This document shows, piece after piece, positions 12,633 through 24,565 of a stretch of DNA of 64,000 nt. Numbering within the stretch: the stretch's first letter is position 1; each line of letters opens with the position of its first letter. This stretch comes from Symbiodinium kawagutii (taxonomy: Eukaryota; Sar; Dinophyceae; Suessiales; Symbiodiniaceae): contig VSDK01010468.1 of assembly GCA_009767595.1 (NCBI GenBank), positions 78,868 through 142,867 on the forward strand. The letters are read 5' to 3'. The notes beneath the pieces were generated by a model. It was not told the origin of the DNA and made no database searches. It saw nothing but the letters and a program-made list of their open reading frames with translations. The position numbers were made by a program, and so were the translations under genes.

Positions 12633-13596
12633 GTGGGATTTGACACTGGTGATCCATGCAGTACCACGCCTTGTCGTAGCTGGCCAGTGATGTTGCAACT
12701 CAAACAGTGAGACAGTTGATCCATGGCTGGGCATTTGTTTCAAACCTCGTTCTAGGCTGATTAGTGATGGTTCGGGTGAATAATATCCAATGATGGTCAG
12801 TCGCCCTGGTAAACAGTGATGGTGAGCCGCAATCTTTTTCATGATTCATGACTAGCCGTTATCAGCCCCTGCCTCAAGTGGAGGGCAGATGAGTAGCCGG
12901 ATGCTGCTGGTCAAGCCAATGCCCATTGACGCAGAGCCTGGGAGCTAGTCATCTTAGCTAAACTACCAAGCTTCAAGCTACTATGGGAACTGCAAAGCCT
13001 CAAAAGTTGGTAGTTTAACCATTCTCAATCCACCACTTCACCATTGAACATCATGTATCTACCAATCAACCATCATTTGCCCATCCTTTTGCCACCATTC
13101 AAGCAACACCTTAGCCGTCAACGATGTACATAGAGACTTCTTCACTAGTAGACTATATATGTGACTTTGAGATTGACCATTGAACCATCATTTACCCAGC
13201 ATTCCACCATCGTTTCACCACCGTTGAGCCACCATTCCATTCAACCGTCATCTAGCCATCATTGTCTATGATGTAACAATAATTTGATCATCATTATCAC
13301 CACTTGAACCAGCATTGAACCAGCACTTACCTATACCGGATGATTTGGGGGTACCCGTATTCTGAGAAACACCCATTTAACCACAATTTCACCATTATTT
13401 AATCAGCTTTCAACCATCATTCACTATCATTTATTTAACCACCATTTACCTATCATTTAATCATGATTTCACCATTATCTAACCATCATTCACTATTATT
13501 CAACCACTATTGAACAACCACTTACCTATCATTTGACCACCACTTTACCACCATTGACCTATCATTTAACCCATCATTGGTTCACCACGGAACCAG

Positions 13597-13639
13597 GCGC
13601 GCCTCACTGGCCAACATGCGAAGCACATTGAACCGCAAG
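13597..13639 (+). CDS. Candidate exon, helix
   Basis: Begins with the single G needed by the previous exon, then reads RASLANMRSTLNRK. Acceptor ACCAG, donor GTGCGG, ends in phase 0. Confidence 0.6.
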
Positions 13640-13683
13640 GTGCGGCCGCGGAGACGGGGAGACCAAGCATTTTATCGGGGTTA

Positions 13684-13804
13684 TATGGCCATGGGTCAAT
13701 ATTAATCAACCAACAATGGGGGATAAGAACCAACAAAACTATAGGGAAAACAATGTTAATGATAGGGGAATCAGGGGTACAGGGTTTTGACCCACAGCCA
13801 TATA
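13684..13804 (+). repeat. Family C palindromic element (first full copy)
   Basis: Family C definition: starts TATGGCCATGGGTCAATA, contains AACCAACCAACAATGGGGG and GGGAAAACAATGGTTAATGA, and ends GGTTTTGACCCACAGCCATA, the inverse of the start. About 115-120 bp, non-coding. Confidence 0.75.
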
Positions 13805-14283
13805 GGGGCTAGAAGTTATAACCATTCCTTATAATGGCTAATAATGGTTGATGATAGGGGATAATAAGCAACAATCAGGGTTAAACAACTACAGGTCGGT
13901 GGTTTCAAACATTTTTGTTTTCCATAATAACTATTAACAAATGGTTGGTTATCAACAAAAGGATGGTTATTAACAACTGGTCAGTATTCATGGTGAAGCA
14001 GGGATGAAAAAAATGATGAGGATTTTTTTAGGTTGTTTTTTATTTTTTTGGGAATGAATAAACTAAGTTTTTTTGGGCCCCTATGTTGAAAATCACCCAT
14101 GTGATGGATTAATAGTGATTGTATAGTGGGTATTGATCGTTGAAAGTGGGAATGAATCATTACTACTACTAATGATGGGGACATGTGATGCTTTAATACA
14201 AGGAGGGCCCCCTTAGCTAAGTTGGCTCAGGAGGTAGCTAAATACTGGGATACCAATTACTTGGTTCTGATGGCGAGTAATGT

Positions 14284-14389
14284 GGGTGTTTCTCAAAACA
14301 GGGAACCACCCAAATCATTCATGTTTACAGCAACCATTTTTTGTAATAAACCACGCATTTTTTGGGGTCCCCCATTTTGAGAAACACCC
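14284..14389 (+). repeat. Family A element
   Basis: Full copy. It is followed by ATGTGATGGATTAACAGTGG, a sequence also found after other copies (14097, 15690), so that flank may be part of a larger repeat. Confidence 0.75.
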
Positions 14390-14816
14390 ATGTGATGGAT
14401 TAACAGTGGTTGTATAGTGGTATTGATCGTTAAAAGTGGGAAACGATGGTGGAAATCCTCGCTTTGTGGTGATGAATGATGGTTAAAAGACATGGAAGCG
14501 TTTGAACTCCGTGATGTTTGAGATCCTATTTCAACCTGCATTTACAAGTGTAGAAGGATTGTTTACCATTCATCCTTGATCATTGTCAACCAATGTTCAC
14601 CATCATTACCTAACCGACATTGACCATCATGAACCGCCCTTAACCAGTATTACGCGCAAACAATAAGCATGTTCTGGTAGGTAGTTTTAAACATGTTCCC
14701 TCCAGCCTTAACGTTCGCCCCACCACATAAAGCGCCACTGCAATGGAGCATGTTGTACAAGGTCGAGATGGCTTGGACAAGATGCGAAAACACTGGCTAT
14801 ACGCAGTGATTTATGG

Positions 14817-14926
14817 TTTAGGGTTTTAGGGTTTTGGTTTTGGGGTTTTAGGGTTTTAGGGTTTTGGTTTTAGGGTTTTAGGGTTTTGGTTTTAGGGTTT
14901 TAGGGTTTGAGGTTTAGGGTTTGATA
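14817..14926 (+). repeat. Telomere-like interstitial tract
   Basis: About 110 bases of TTTTAGGG and TTTTGG units in one orientation. Dinoflagellate telomeres are reported as TTTAGGG; this is a longer-T variant in the interior of a contig. A tiny reverse match (CCTAAAACCCTAAACC) occurs at about 34771. Confidence 0.8.
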
Positions 14927-15052
14927 ACTCAGAAGTCAAAAAACAATGGCCCTGTGCAGGAATTTGAGCGCTGGGAAATGTTCTCAGACCCATGCGGGGC
15001 AAACCCTAAGGCTCGGGCGAACATGTTTTATTGTCGCAATTATCAAGAAACG

Positions 15053-15132
15053 ATTGATTGATTGATTGATTGATTGGTTGGTTGATTGATTCATTCATTC
15101 ATTCATTCATTCATTGATTGATTTATTCGTTC

Positions 15133-15182
<50 letters not shown>

Positions 15183-15250
15183 CGATTGACATATTGACAT
15201 ATTGACATATTGACACATTGACACATTGACACATTTTGACATATTGACAT
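15053..15250. repeat. GATT/CATT microsatellite cluster
   Basis: GATT tract, then CATT, then a second GATT tract (15125-15187), then 9-bp GACATATTGA-like units to 15250. Confidence 0.9.
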
Positions 15251-15365
15251 TGATTGACGAGCACATTTTTCACACGGGTGTTTCAACCACCAACCAGGGC
15301 TGCTAGAAATCCATAAGTTCATCAGCTACATGATATCAGCCGATGCCCACAATAAACAACCATAT

Positions 15366-15774
15366 GGGTGTTTCTCAAAATGGGTGTACCCCCAAATCAT
15401 CCATTGTAAACAATTTATAGTAATAAACATATATAAACCAAACATTTTTGGGGTCCCACATTTTTAGAAACACCCAAATCATCCAACATTCGAGAACTAT
15501 TTATAGCCATAAACTAATCATTTTTGGGGTTCCCATATTTTAGAAACACCCATATGGCAGTTTCTCAAAATTAGGGACGCCCCACATCATTCTTTATTAA
15601 CCATCTATAGGTAATAGGTAATAAACCAACCACTTTCAGGGTTCTCTATTCTTAGAAACACCCATATTGTGATTTTGAGAAACCACCCATGTGATGGACT
15701 AATAGTGACTAGTGGTTGTATAGTGGGTATTGATCATTAAGCATTTTTGGGGTCCCATAGTTTGAGAAACACCC
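15366..15774 (+). repeat. Cluster of four full or partial family A elements
   Basis: Full copies 15366-15474 and 15558-15664, a right-half copy 15476-15551 and a right-arm copy 15740-15774, back to back, suggesting insertion into or duplication of one another just upstream of the exon at 15834. Confidence 0.75.
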
Positions 15775-15833
15775 AACTTGTTATTCATCCTCCGCTACTC
15801 ACTACTCTCAAGCTGCCCTGTGGATCTCCCCAG

Positions 15834-15898
15834 GCCGTCAGCAAAATGTTGGAGCTGAAGGCTGAGGTGCTGAAGCTGTGGCACCTTGGCATGTCCAG
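15834..15898 (+). CDS. Candidate exon, coiled coil
   Basis: CCCCAG acceptor and CCAG-GTCATC donor. It reads AVSKMLELKAEVLKLWHLGM plus Ser, with leucines at heptad spacing, and ends in phase 2. One of the clearest exons in block I. Confidence 0.65.
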
Positions 15899-15930
15899 GT
15901 CATCACCCCATCGTGGTCAGTATAGCATTT

Positions 15931-16044
15931 GGCTATGGGTCATATGAACCAACCAACTAATGGGGGATAATAACCAACCGATAATAGGGAAAACACCGGT
16001 TAATAATAGGGAACCAGGGGCACAAGGATTTTGACCCACAGATC
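15931..16044 (+). repeat. Family C element
   Basis: Full copy starting 33 bases after the donor at 15899. Confidence 0.75.
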
Positions 16045-17247
16045 CACCAATTGGAGCTGGTTTACCTATTAAAACTAGTGATTTTCAACGCTTAGTGTCC
16101 CAGAGTGTTTTGTATACTGACCAGCCACAACCAACAATGGTTATTGATGGCTACAGATTAGCCAACAAAGGTTATCAATTATGATTGTAGTGGTTCATTT
16201 GCCCCATATTACATTAACCAATCGTCGGTGGTTGTAAACCTATGCTGATGGTTTTAGCCAGGGTGGTCAATGGTGGTTTGACAATGATTATGGTCCATGG
16301 TTAAGAACATACCATGGTTATAACCCCTACGAATACTTGGTGATGGCTTTCAATTAATGTTAACCCAGGATAAATAAACCCTAGGTCCTAGGTTGATCCA
16401 TTGGAGGGTTTACCATTTGATGGAAAACCACAGCTTTTCTGGAATACCCCCTATAAGCCAGGTTTTTTTTTACTCCAGGGTAAACATTATGATCGCCACA
16501 GTTTTTGTTGACTTTAATTTTCACTGCAGAGATTGGATGTGCTTACCCCTGTGCTTGTAACAATCTGTGCTTACTAACCAAGCAACAATCTTTGTCAATG
16601 TTGCAAATTGCCGTTCTAAATAACCGCTGACGATGAAAGGCCATGGTTATAGTCAATGCGAATTGTTTTTGATGCTTAGCAATCATGGTATATCATGGCT
16701 ATATACTCACCAACCAACAATGGTGATTAACGATTATAGATCCACGGGTGAATACACTCCGTTTATAACCCCCCAAGGTAGTTAAAACGTCCAAGAGGAA
16801 CATAATCTTTGATATCTCTATTCATTTTTACATATTTCTACGAATGCTAGCTTTCGTTAATCGCTGTGTGACAGCAGATTAGGACCGATTCGGAAGTAGC
16901 CTGGAAACTGGGATGAATGCTCTCCTGGAAACGTGCACAAAGAAAGATCAGTGGCTGACCTATTTACAGTGGCATTCTTTTGGTCTTTCTGTTCACTCCC
17001 ATGGATCGATCGCGCCAAGAATTTGCGGAACCTTTTCATTCGGGGATGGGATACTGTTGGATTTGCACCCCCAAAAAGTAGGTACTTGTGGTTAGTTGCA
17101 CCCCCAAAAAGTAGTTATACTTGTACTGTAGTTACTTACCTTTGGGGATCGATTCCTACCGTTGGATGTGCACCCCTGGTGGTTCCTTCCCAGGGTGACC
17201 GCCCGGTGACCGCCACCGGGGCCTGGTTGGGGCCCGGCTGCGCCCAG

Positions 17248-17296
17248 GCAACACGTCTTGGAGGAGCGCAAAGAGACCGATGCGCTGATGGGGCAG
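17248..17296 (+). CDS. Candidate exon, charged helix
   Basis: GCCCAG acceptor and GT donor. One base, then QHVLEERKETDALMGQ. The entry phase matches the phase-2 end of 15834-15898. The GC-rich stretch just upstream (17190-17247) may hold a second small exon or be intron. Confidence 0.6.
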
Positions 17297-18058
17297 GTTG
17301 GAACCGCGTCGGATCCGGCGCCATGGTGCCATCATGGGAGGTCAGCATCGTTGGAAGCGCGCTAGTTATCTCTACCTAGTCGTAGATATCTTTATATATA
17401 TATATGTATATATCTATTTGCCACAGCATTCCATAACTATCCATGACTGGTACTTGCCCGAGGTATGACCAAATTTTTTGTTGAGAGATAACGCAGTCTC
17501 TAGTTCATGCATGCGCAATGATGGTTCCTGGTGGCAAAAGCCTGTGCATCGATCCTGAGCTGCCCAACTTGCAGAAATATGGGTAGTTTTTACAGGGTTT
17601 TATAGAGGTTTTATAGGGGTTATAACCATTAATGATGGTTAATCCTAGGGGATACTACCCAGCAACAATGGTTAAACAACTACCATGTTCAAGTCCAACC
17701 ATGTTTGAGTCTATCCCCGTTGCTTTAATGGACTGAGCCTCATCCCAATACGTTTGCCTAGTCTCAACCATTATGCAAGTGAATTATCCTTCCCATTAGC
17801 CATGGATTGTTTGGCTAGTAAATCTATTCCTAGCAAGAAATGGATTCGCTAGTAAACTACTACCCTTACCACTACATATGGTGGTTTCTCAAATTTTGCA
17901 ACCCCAAAAATGGTTGGTTTATTGCTTTAGGAACCCACCATATTTGCCTTTTAAACATAAATTGTTTTGCTAGTCATATTATGGCTGCGGGTCCCCTGCA
18001 TTGGTGAACATCCTCCTAACGAACACTCACCGGTCCATCCCAAAGTATTCCTATATAA

Positions 18059-18161
18059 AGGTTTCTAAAACAAGGGGACCCCCAAACCATCCCTTTTCCA
18101 ATCATTTATAGTAATAGCCCAACCATTTTTTGGGGTTCCCACTTTTTGTAAGAAACCCACT
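18059..18161 (+). repeat. Family A element
   Basis: Full copy with diverged right arm (ACTTTTTGTAAGAAACCC). A left half copy precedes it at 17881-17930. Confidence 0.75.
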
Positions 18162-18262
18162 GACTCCACCCATATCTGATGATCATGATGCTGGTTGTCA
18201 AACGTCTTGTCCCATCCATTTTACCTGGCACCTCGCCGCCTCGGGTCACCGTGGGCGCGTAG

Positions 18263-18361
18263 GTGGAAGAGATGAACGCCAGACTGGCCGCGGTACAGGG
18301 CGCACAGAAGGAGACTACTCGGAGGGTGACCTCGACGCAGCTGGGGGTGGTGCGTGGGGCT
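18263..18361 (+). CDS. Candidate exon, coiled coil
   Basis: 33 codons, phase 0 to 0, GTAG acceptor and GT donor at 18362. It contains VEEMNARLAAVQGAQKETTR and TSTQLGVVRGA, a good coiled-coil pattern. Alternative donors 14-19 bases downstream would change the end phase; the frame stops at 18382-18384. Confidence 0.6.
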
Positions 18362-18972
18362 GTTAGGGATCCCTCCGTGGGTTGATAGGACCGGCTTAAC
18401 CGGGATGCAGCCGGTCGTGCCTATCTTAGGGGCGATAGTGGTCGGGATTTGACAGTGATAATGGGGATGTAGATGAGAAGTGCAATGTCATATCACATAA
18501 CAAAGCTAAACCCACTTTGGTGGGATAAACTACCCTGGTAGGTTCAGGACCAGCAACAAATAAGGTCAGAATCTACATGGGAGATGCCGCATCCAACGAT
18601 GATTGTTTTCTTAGTCGAGTTGGTGCCAGATTTGCAAAGCAAATCCAACTAGAGAAAATGTGTTTGATGTAAGATGATACCAGAAATGGATAGAATCTGC
18701 CGTGCAAATGCCAATATTGGGGATTGTGGGGTACCCGCATTATGAACGACCCTGTTGTAGGATGATAGGTTGACTTTTTCGGGTGGATGGGTTTGCCCAC
18801 CAGATACATTGACCAGCGAAATGCGGTCGCTACCAGTCACCAAGTAGGAGCTACAGGGATATCAAACCAACAGAGACCCATCACAGGGTACATTTCAACA
18901 GGAAACTGTGGAAACCCACCTTCCAAAGCCTAAATGGGAGCGTCAAGCTGTTAGTTTCCGGGAGTACCGTTA

Positions 18973-19080
18973 TCGATATGGGTCAATATTAACCAACCAA
19001 TAATTGGGGGTTCACAACCAAGAACAATAAGGCAAAATAATGGTTAATGATTGGGAACCAGGGGAACAGGGCTTTGACCT
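18973..19080 (+). repeat. Family C element
   Basis: Full copy; right end lacks the last part of the terminal repeat. Confidence 0.7.
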
Positions 19081-19433
19081 TTCTAGGAGGAGCTCCAATC
19101 ACGATTTCGATTAGACTACGAGTCGTTTTCACGGGCGCCTTGTTAAACATACAAGGCTTCAAGGAGCCATGAAGTTCTGTTGCTTTGGTGATTCCTAAGC
19201 ACCGACGGTCGGGTGGTCCCTGAGCACTCCCAGTTGGAATTCCAAAGTTGTTTTTTCTCAAGTTGAGCAGCTGGAGAGGTGTTTCTCATGACTTTGGGAA
19301 CCCCCAGGGATCATCCGGTTGATTAGCTGGTAGGTGGTTTGATTGACATGTTTTATTTTCCCTAGTAATTAGTAACAATTAGTTGGTTGACTCATGCTAG
19401 ACCGAAACCCCCATAGCACCGCCGCGGCCCAAG

Positions 19434-19491
19434 GTCCTTGAGCGCATGAACCACAACAGTCTGATGTCTCTGCTGCTGTCCACTGTGGAAG
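19434..19491 (+). CDS. Candidate exon
   Basis: CCCAAG acceptor and GC donor (GTGGAAG-GC). It reads VLERMNHNSLMSLLLSTVE and ends in phase 1. It is flanked by a family B fragment upstream and a family A element downstream. Confidence 0.5.
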
Positions 19492-19587
19492 GCCTATGCC
19501 CGTGATCCGAACCTGGAAGATCATCTGATGGCGTTTCACAAGCCACTCTGGGGAAATGGTTGAGATCAAGGATGATTTGGGGATACC

Positions 19588-19709
19588 CGTTTCTCAAAAT
19601 CAGGGACCCCAAAAATGGTGGGTTTATTACTACGAATTATTACTACAAATGGTTTATAATTAGTTTATAATGGATGATTTGGGGGTACCCCTATTTTGCG
19701 AAACCACCA
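19588..19709 (-). repeat. Family A element
   Basis: Full copy, reverse interior, with an expanded TTTATTACTACAAATGG internal repeat. Confidence 0.75.
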
Positions 19710-20352
19710 TATGACTTCAGGACCCACCAACTGGTGCGATTCTGTTCGATTCAGACGATCTGGGGTAGATTTATATTGATTGGCAATGGGGAATTTCATG
19801 GTTAATGATGGGATTTACTGGTTGATGACCAACTAATTGATCAATCATGGTAAATAATAATTAGTAGGTCCATATGAATGCTGAAGCAATGGTTTACAGT
19901 CGGGGATAACCGACAATGGTTGATGATGGTTTGTCCTGGTAGATCCAGCTATCAGTAAATCACCTCCATATATACATATACATGATTATACGTACACACA
20001 TTTGTTGCTTATCATACCCGGATGATCATGGTCTACCACCATGGAGCAACAGTATCAATTATCAACCTTTATTGCAATGAATCGTCATCAACCACTATAT
20101 AGAGCCACAATATGTTCAAAAATGCCACAATAGGTTGAATCAATCACTATTTCTATAGCCACAATATATCAAGCACTATATAGCCCCACTGCCATTCACC
20201 ACTCTATAACCACTAGAATTATGATTCATCAAGTTTTTAGATACAACCACTATGAAACTATGATTCACGATATAACCACTACCACTATGATTCACCCTTC
20301 AAGCTTGGCAGCAGTGATGAAAGTTCCTGGTCCACGAGTGCGTTCCACGAAG

Positions 20353-20488
20353 TTCGTATCGCCACGCGGCCCATGACCATCGTTTCGCCCCGCCTGTCCG
20401 AAACTGGGCCGCGACTGCGTTCAGGTTGGTACCTGGCAGTGCAGGACAGCAAGAAAGAGGGCGCCGGGAGCCTCAGAGCTGTCCAAAG
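20353..20488 (+). CDS. Candidate exon
   Basis: Entry in phase 1 after CGAAG, matching 19434-19491. The frame RIATRPMTIVSPRLSETG continues through GWYLAVQDSKKEGAGSLRA to an AAAG-GTTCAG donor, phase 2. The frame is also open upstream to 20312, so an earlier acceptor is possible. Confidence 0.5.
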
Positions 20489-20720
20489 GTTCAGCATGGT
20501 GAGGGGGGGATGCCTGGGTGAATGATGCTTAATCATAGTAGACACTGGTTGTTTTTTGGGGTTTTACAGGGGTTATAAATAGTTGTAAGTTGAAACCATT
20601 GATGATTGTTAATCATAGGGGATACTACCCAGCAATGATAGTTAATCATAGTGAACGATGGTTTAATGATGGTTAATCATTCCATGATCCATTTTTGGGT
20701 TCATGATGGTTACTCATAGT

Positions 20721-20823
20721 CTGGTTGTTTGATTGATCTTTGGATTATTTTCCCAAATGTTAATTGTAGAGAAACGGTTGGTTGATAAACATTTTTTTCG
20801 CAGGGGTTGAAACCACCAACCAG
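20721..20823 (+). repeat. Family B element
   Basis: Full copy; half copies lie at 19325-19395 and 28589-28655. Confidence 0.7.
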
Positions 20824-21006
20824 TGTAATGATGGTCGGAAATAGTGACTTTTCCTGGTATAGTTCATTGTGGTTGATAAGGGTCGATCGTGGATGAGCAT
20901 GGTTCATAAACGTTAACCAGTGCTTCTGATCCTATACCCGTCATTACCCATGGTTTGTCAGCTACTTTATGACAATGGCTTGTCTTGGGATCGTGGTGAT
21001 AAATGG

Positions 21007-21395
21007 TGGTTTCTCAAAATATGGGACCCCCCAAATTATCCAATACTATAGTCGCTAGTTGCCATAAAACATCCATTTTTTAGGGTACCCCTACCTTGAG
21101 AAACCACCCAATGACGGTGCAGCGAGCCCCGTTGCGTCCCCACGAGATCCCACCGCGGCTCAGGAGATGCAGCAGCTTTTGGCACAAGCTCAAGCCCGGT
21201 TGCACGCCTACATGAAGGCGCAGCGCGCGCACCCAGCCATGGCCAGGAAACAACGATGGGGCCCCAGCGGCGCCTCGTGGGGGGGTCTTAAAATTTGGGG
21301 CTACCCCAAAAGTTTCTTGGTTTACTAATGTTTACTATATTATAAATGGTTCGAAAAGGATGATTTCGGGGTGTCCCTATTGACTTGAGAAACTC
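21007..21395 (+). repeat. Two family A elements flanking an exon
   Basis: Copies 21007-21109 and 21283-21395 (the latter reversed and diverged) enclose the candidate exon 21127-21246. Confidence 0.7.
21127..21246 (+). CDS. Candidate exon, Ala/Gln-rich coiled coil
   Basis: Entry of one base fits the phase-2 end of the previous candidate. It contains PTAAQEMQQLLAQAQARLHA and YMKAQRAHPAMA, and ends GCCAG before a GA donor. A family A element ends 18 bases upstream, so the acceptor lies almost against it. Confidence 0.6.
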
Positions 21396-22208
21396 TCATG
21401 TGGCTGTTTGTTGAAAAAAATCTTGTTAGGCAAAAATAGCCTCAATACTGCGACCACGAGCTTACTTGACAAGCAATTTCAGAGCCCACCAATCGACTAA
21501 CGAGAAATAGTTTAGTCTATCATTGGTTTGCCAAACCAGCCCAGCGGTACAAGCAGCAACGAGGGTCGGGATGGTGTGGTGTGGTGCGGTTGCCCAAATA
21601 CGTCGGTGTGATGTGGTTACCCAAATCTGGCCTGAAGTACGGTTGAGGAATTGAAAGTCGCATGCCAGAAGTATTCCAGTTTTCTAACGAAAAACTGGGA
21701 CTGGTCATCAACTGCCTTCCCGCACTGGGACTTGATACACAAGGAGGTGCACCTCCTCAGAACAGCTACGGAGATGAGCAGTGAAGATGTAGGCGATGAT
21801 CAACTTTTTTCAAAATCCCCATTGCTGATGTTTGTTGATCCATGGGCGTAGCTACCATATTGTTGATCCCTGTTGCTGATTCTTACGTGAGTGATCCACC
21901 CCGCCAAAACAAAGCTTACAATCATTTAATCTTGTTTCACCATGTCGAGTCTGGAAACTTTTGTTGAGGATAGATGGTTCTTGATCTTGATCAGTTTGTC
22001 CAGATTATGCTGCCACTTCTTTGCTGTGGCATATCCAAATTTTGAGAACATGTGGCCAAAGGTGTTGATCCAGCTAAACTTTCAGCGAAAAACCTGTCCA
22101 TGTTTCACCTTGCTGAATGATTCTGGATGATGAGTGTCAATCCGAGGCCAAGGTTGCTCAGGTAGTTCCACAGAGATTTTGCCTTATATGCAACATGTAC
22201 AGATGGAT

Positions 22209-22327
22209 ACGGCTATGGGTCAAAACCCTGTACCCCTGGAGCACCATCATTAACCACTGTTGTGCCTATCCTGTTGCTGTTTGTTGTCATCCCTTATCAT
22301 TGATGGTTCATATTGACCCGTAGCCAT
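22209..22327 (-). repeat. Family C element
   Basis: Reverse orientation: GGCTATGGGTCAAAACCCTG at the start and ATATTGACCCGTAGCCATAT at the end. Confidence 0.7.
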
Positions 22328-22556
22328 ATTGATATGACACCGTTAATTACCATTACGGTAGCTTGTTGTTGGTCATGAACCCCTATCATCAATAGGTTAG
22401 GTTATTAATAAGTTATTAATCAGTCTCAAAAAGGGAAACCTATCTCATAATAAAAAACCCTAGGCAATTATTAACCATTGTGAACCTTTCAGATAGTTGG
22501 TTATGAAACCTATCTCAACAATGGTAAACCATTCTCCCACGAGTTTCTTTCGGCAG

Positions 22557-22601
22557 GGTGCCCGAAAACACTCTTGCGAACCTGGCTGCGTGGAAAAAAT
22601 C
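22557..22601 (+). CDS. Weak candidate exon
   Basis: CGGCAG acceptor; one base, then VPENTLANLAAWKK; GT donor. A second frame is also open here, so the assignment rests on phase agreement with 21127-21246. Confidence 0.35.
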
Positions 22602-22631
22602 GTAGAAATACCTTGTTTCCCTACGGACAAT

Positions 22632-22731
22632 GGGTGTTTCTCAAGTCATAGGGGTACCCCCAGTTATCATCCTTCATAGCAATAAACCATCCATAACCTT
22701 GGGGGTCCGCAAACTTGCTTGAGAAACACTC
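22632..22731 (+). repeat. Family A element
   Basis: Full copy of the CTTGAGAAAC right-arm subtype. Confidence 0.75.
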
Positions 22732-22981
22732 ATGTAGTAGTTGTTGAACCATCATTGTTGGTGATTATCCTCTATTGATACGTATTATCAGCCATGAATA
22801 CCTATTATTAGCCGTTAATACTCATTATCAATACCTTTGTTTAGCCATGAATACCTATTAGTCATCATTAATGCCCAGTATTAACCGTCAATACTCATTA
22901 TTTACAACATCAATACCCACGAACCTTCCAGGTAAGTGACTCCCAGCTAAGCTGATTGCCACCACCAGCTCGTGCCGCCAG

Positions 22982-23020
22982 GGTAAGAAGGAAGCGTCCC
23001 TAAAGGCACCGGGTCGGGAC
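22982..23020 (+). CDS. Weak candidate exon
   Basis: Follows CGCCAG and reads GKKEASLKAPGRD. The 3' end is not defined; the frame stops at about 23038. The preceding TTCCAG-GTAAGT (22925-22935) is a strong donor-like site without a clear exon in front of it. Confidence 0.3.
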
Positions 23021-23029
23021 AGAACTAAC

Positions 23030-23110
23030 CATGGGGGTTAGAAGCTACCTCTAAGCTACCATGGTTGGAAGCTACCTCTAAGCTACTCCATGGTTAGAAG
23101 CTACCTAGAG
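23030..23110 (+). repeat. Short tandem repeat, about 27 bp
   Basis: Three copies of GTTAGAAGCTACCTCTAAGC followed by TACCATG, slightly diverged. Confidence 0.7.
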
Positions 23111-23840
23111 GGGTAAGGAAGCTTATAAATACCTTGAGATGGTTAGAAGCTTTCCCTGAGGATTGATAAGATACCATGGCCTTACTGGGGATGCTATGTG
23201 GATTTATGTGTTGCAGGTTTTGATCTGTTGATATGATGTATCATGTTTGTTTGCAACATGCGGTTGCACGGTGATATATTGGTGTTATTTAGGTTGCATG
23301 CTGTGTTCCTGGGTGATATCTAATTATGACTATACCATCATGTATTGGAAGAAATTCTACGGAGTTACACACATGTGTTTTGCTCATATTGTTATCCATC
23401 GTTACGTTGGCTGCAAAAAAACAGGCGGTACAAGACGGGAGACTATCATTGACGGAGGTGTTTGAGGTGATTATTCATTGGATTCATTGATCAGAAGTCA
23501 TTTGGCCATCAAAACATGTTCAGGAGGCACCAAACGTGCTACCATGAGAGGTGAAGATCATCCAAAAACTGAAACTTAACAACTCAAACTTGAAAACTGA
23601 AACCTGGAAATTGTCATTTAACTTTAAAACTGACAGTTAACAACTTAAACTTCACTTTCCGCTTCAAAGATAGGGGTGATATTTTGCATTGGGAGGCTCC
23701 GGCTTTAGTTTCTTGTAAGGGTTTTCGGGGCTGATACCGAGCAACGAAGACATTTCCGTGGGCAGTCTGCCTCCAAAAATCACTGTTCGGTTGCTGAATG
23801 GTGCTTTGATTCAACTGTTTTATCTCAATGATACTGATAG

Positions 23841-23940
23841 GCTGTTTCTCAAAATATAGGCACCTAAAATGGGTGGTTTATTAATAGAAATGATCAATAT
23901 TGGATGATTTGGCTGCATTGTCCCCCATTTTGAGAAACCA
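23841..23940 (-). repeat. Family A element
   Basis: Full copy, reverse interior, right arm CCCCCATTTTGAGAAACC. Confidence 0.75.
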
Positions 23941-24042
23941 CAACACTAGCCAACCAAAAAGAGGTAGATGAACATCCCAACAACTACTCATTTGGTTATC
24001 TATGGGATGATCACCAGGATACCAGAGTATTGACCCACCACC

Positions 24043-24215
24043 GTTTTGCTCTGGTATGTTTTGCTCTGGAGCGTTTTGCCTTGGTACGTTTTGCTGTGGT
24101 ACGTTTTGCTCTGGTACGTTTTGTCTTGGTACGTTTTGTCTTGGTACGTTTTGGTGCGCTTTGTTTTGGTGCGGTACGTTTTGCTGTGGTACGTTTTTTG
24201 TGGTACGGTTTGCTG
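24043..24215 (+). repeat. 15-bp tandem repeat
   Basis: Units GGTACGTTTTGCTCT and close variants. All three plus frames stay open through it, producing long meaningless ORFs. Confidence 0.85.
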
Positions 24216-24258
24216 TGGTCAACACCTTCTTTTTGCCATCTTCTTTATCAGCCTTTTC

Positions 24259-24260
24259 CC

Positions 24261-24320
<60 letters not shown>

Positions 24321-24470
24321 CATCCTCATCATTATCGCATCTTTACATTCATCTGTGAAGGTTTGATTATCATACTTGACGCTGCTACAACGTCGCCTTT
24401 CTCGCTCTCGGGCCAACCGTCGTCTAGTTTTTTGCTTTGTTTTGTTTTGTTCTGCTTTGTTCTGTTTTGT

Positions 24471-24506
<36 letters not shown>

Positions 24507-24531
24507 TTGTTGTTGTTGTTGTTGTTGTTGC

Positions 24532-24564
<33 letters not shown>
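24259..24564. repeat. Compound microsatellite: CAT, TTTTG, CTG and TTG tracts
   Basis: CAT tract 24259-24320, TTTTG-like stretch 24430-24470, CTG 24471-24502, TTG 24503-24564. The interrupted part (24321-24429) is unremarkable. Confidence 0.9.

Positions 24565-24565
<1 letters not shown>

Noticed and set aside
15060..15250. CRISPR-like array or regularly spaced repeats
   Set aside because: Units are contiguous 4- or 9-bp microsatellites without spacers, in a eukaryotic context.
17393..17422. TATA-type promoter
   Set aside because: Only an AT repeat; dinoflagellates are not known for canonical TATA boxes and no start follows.
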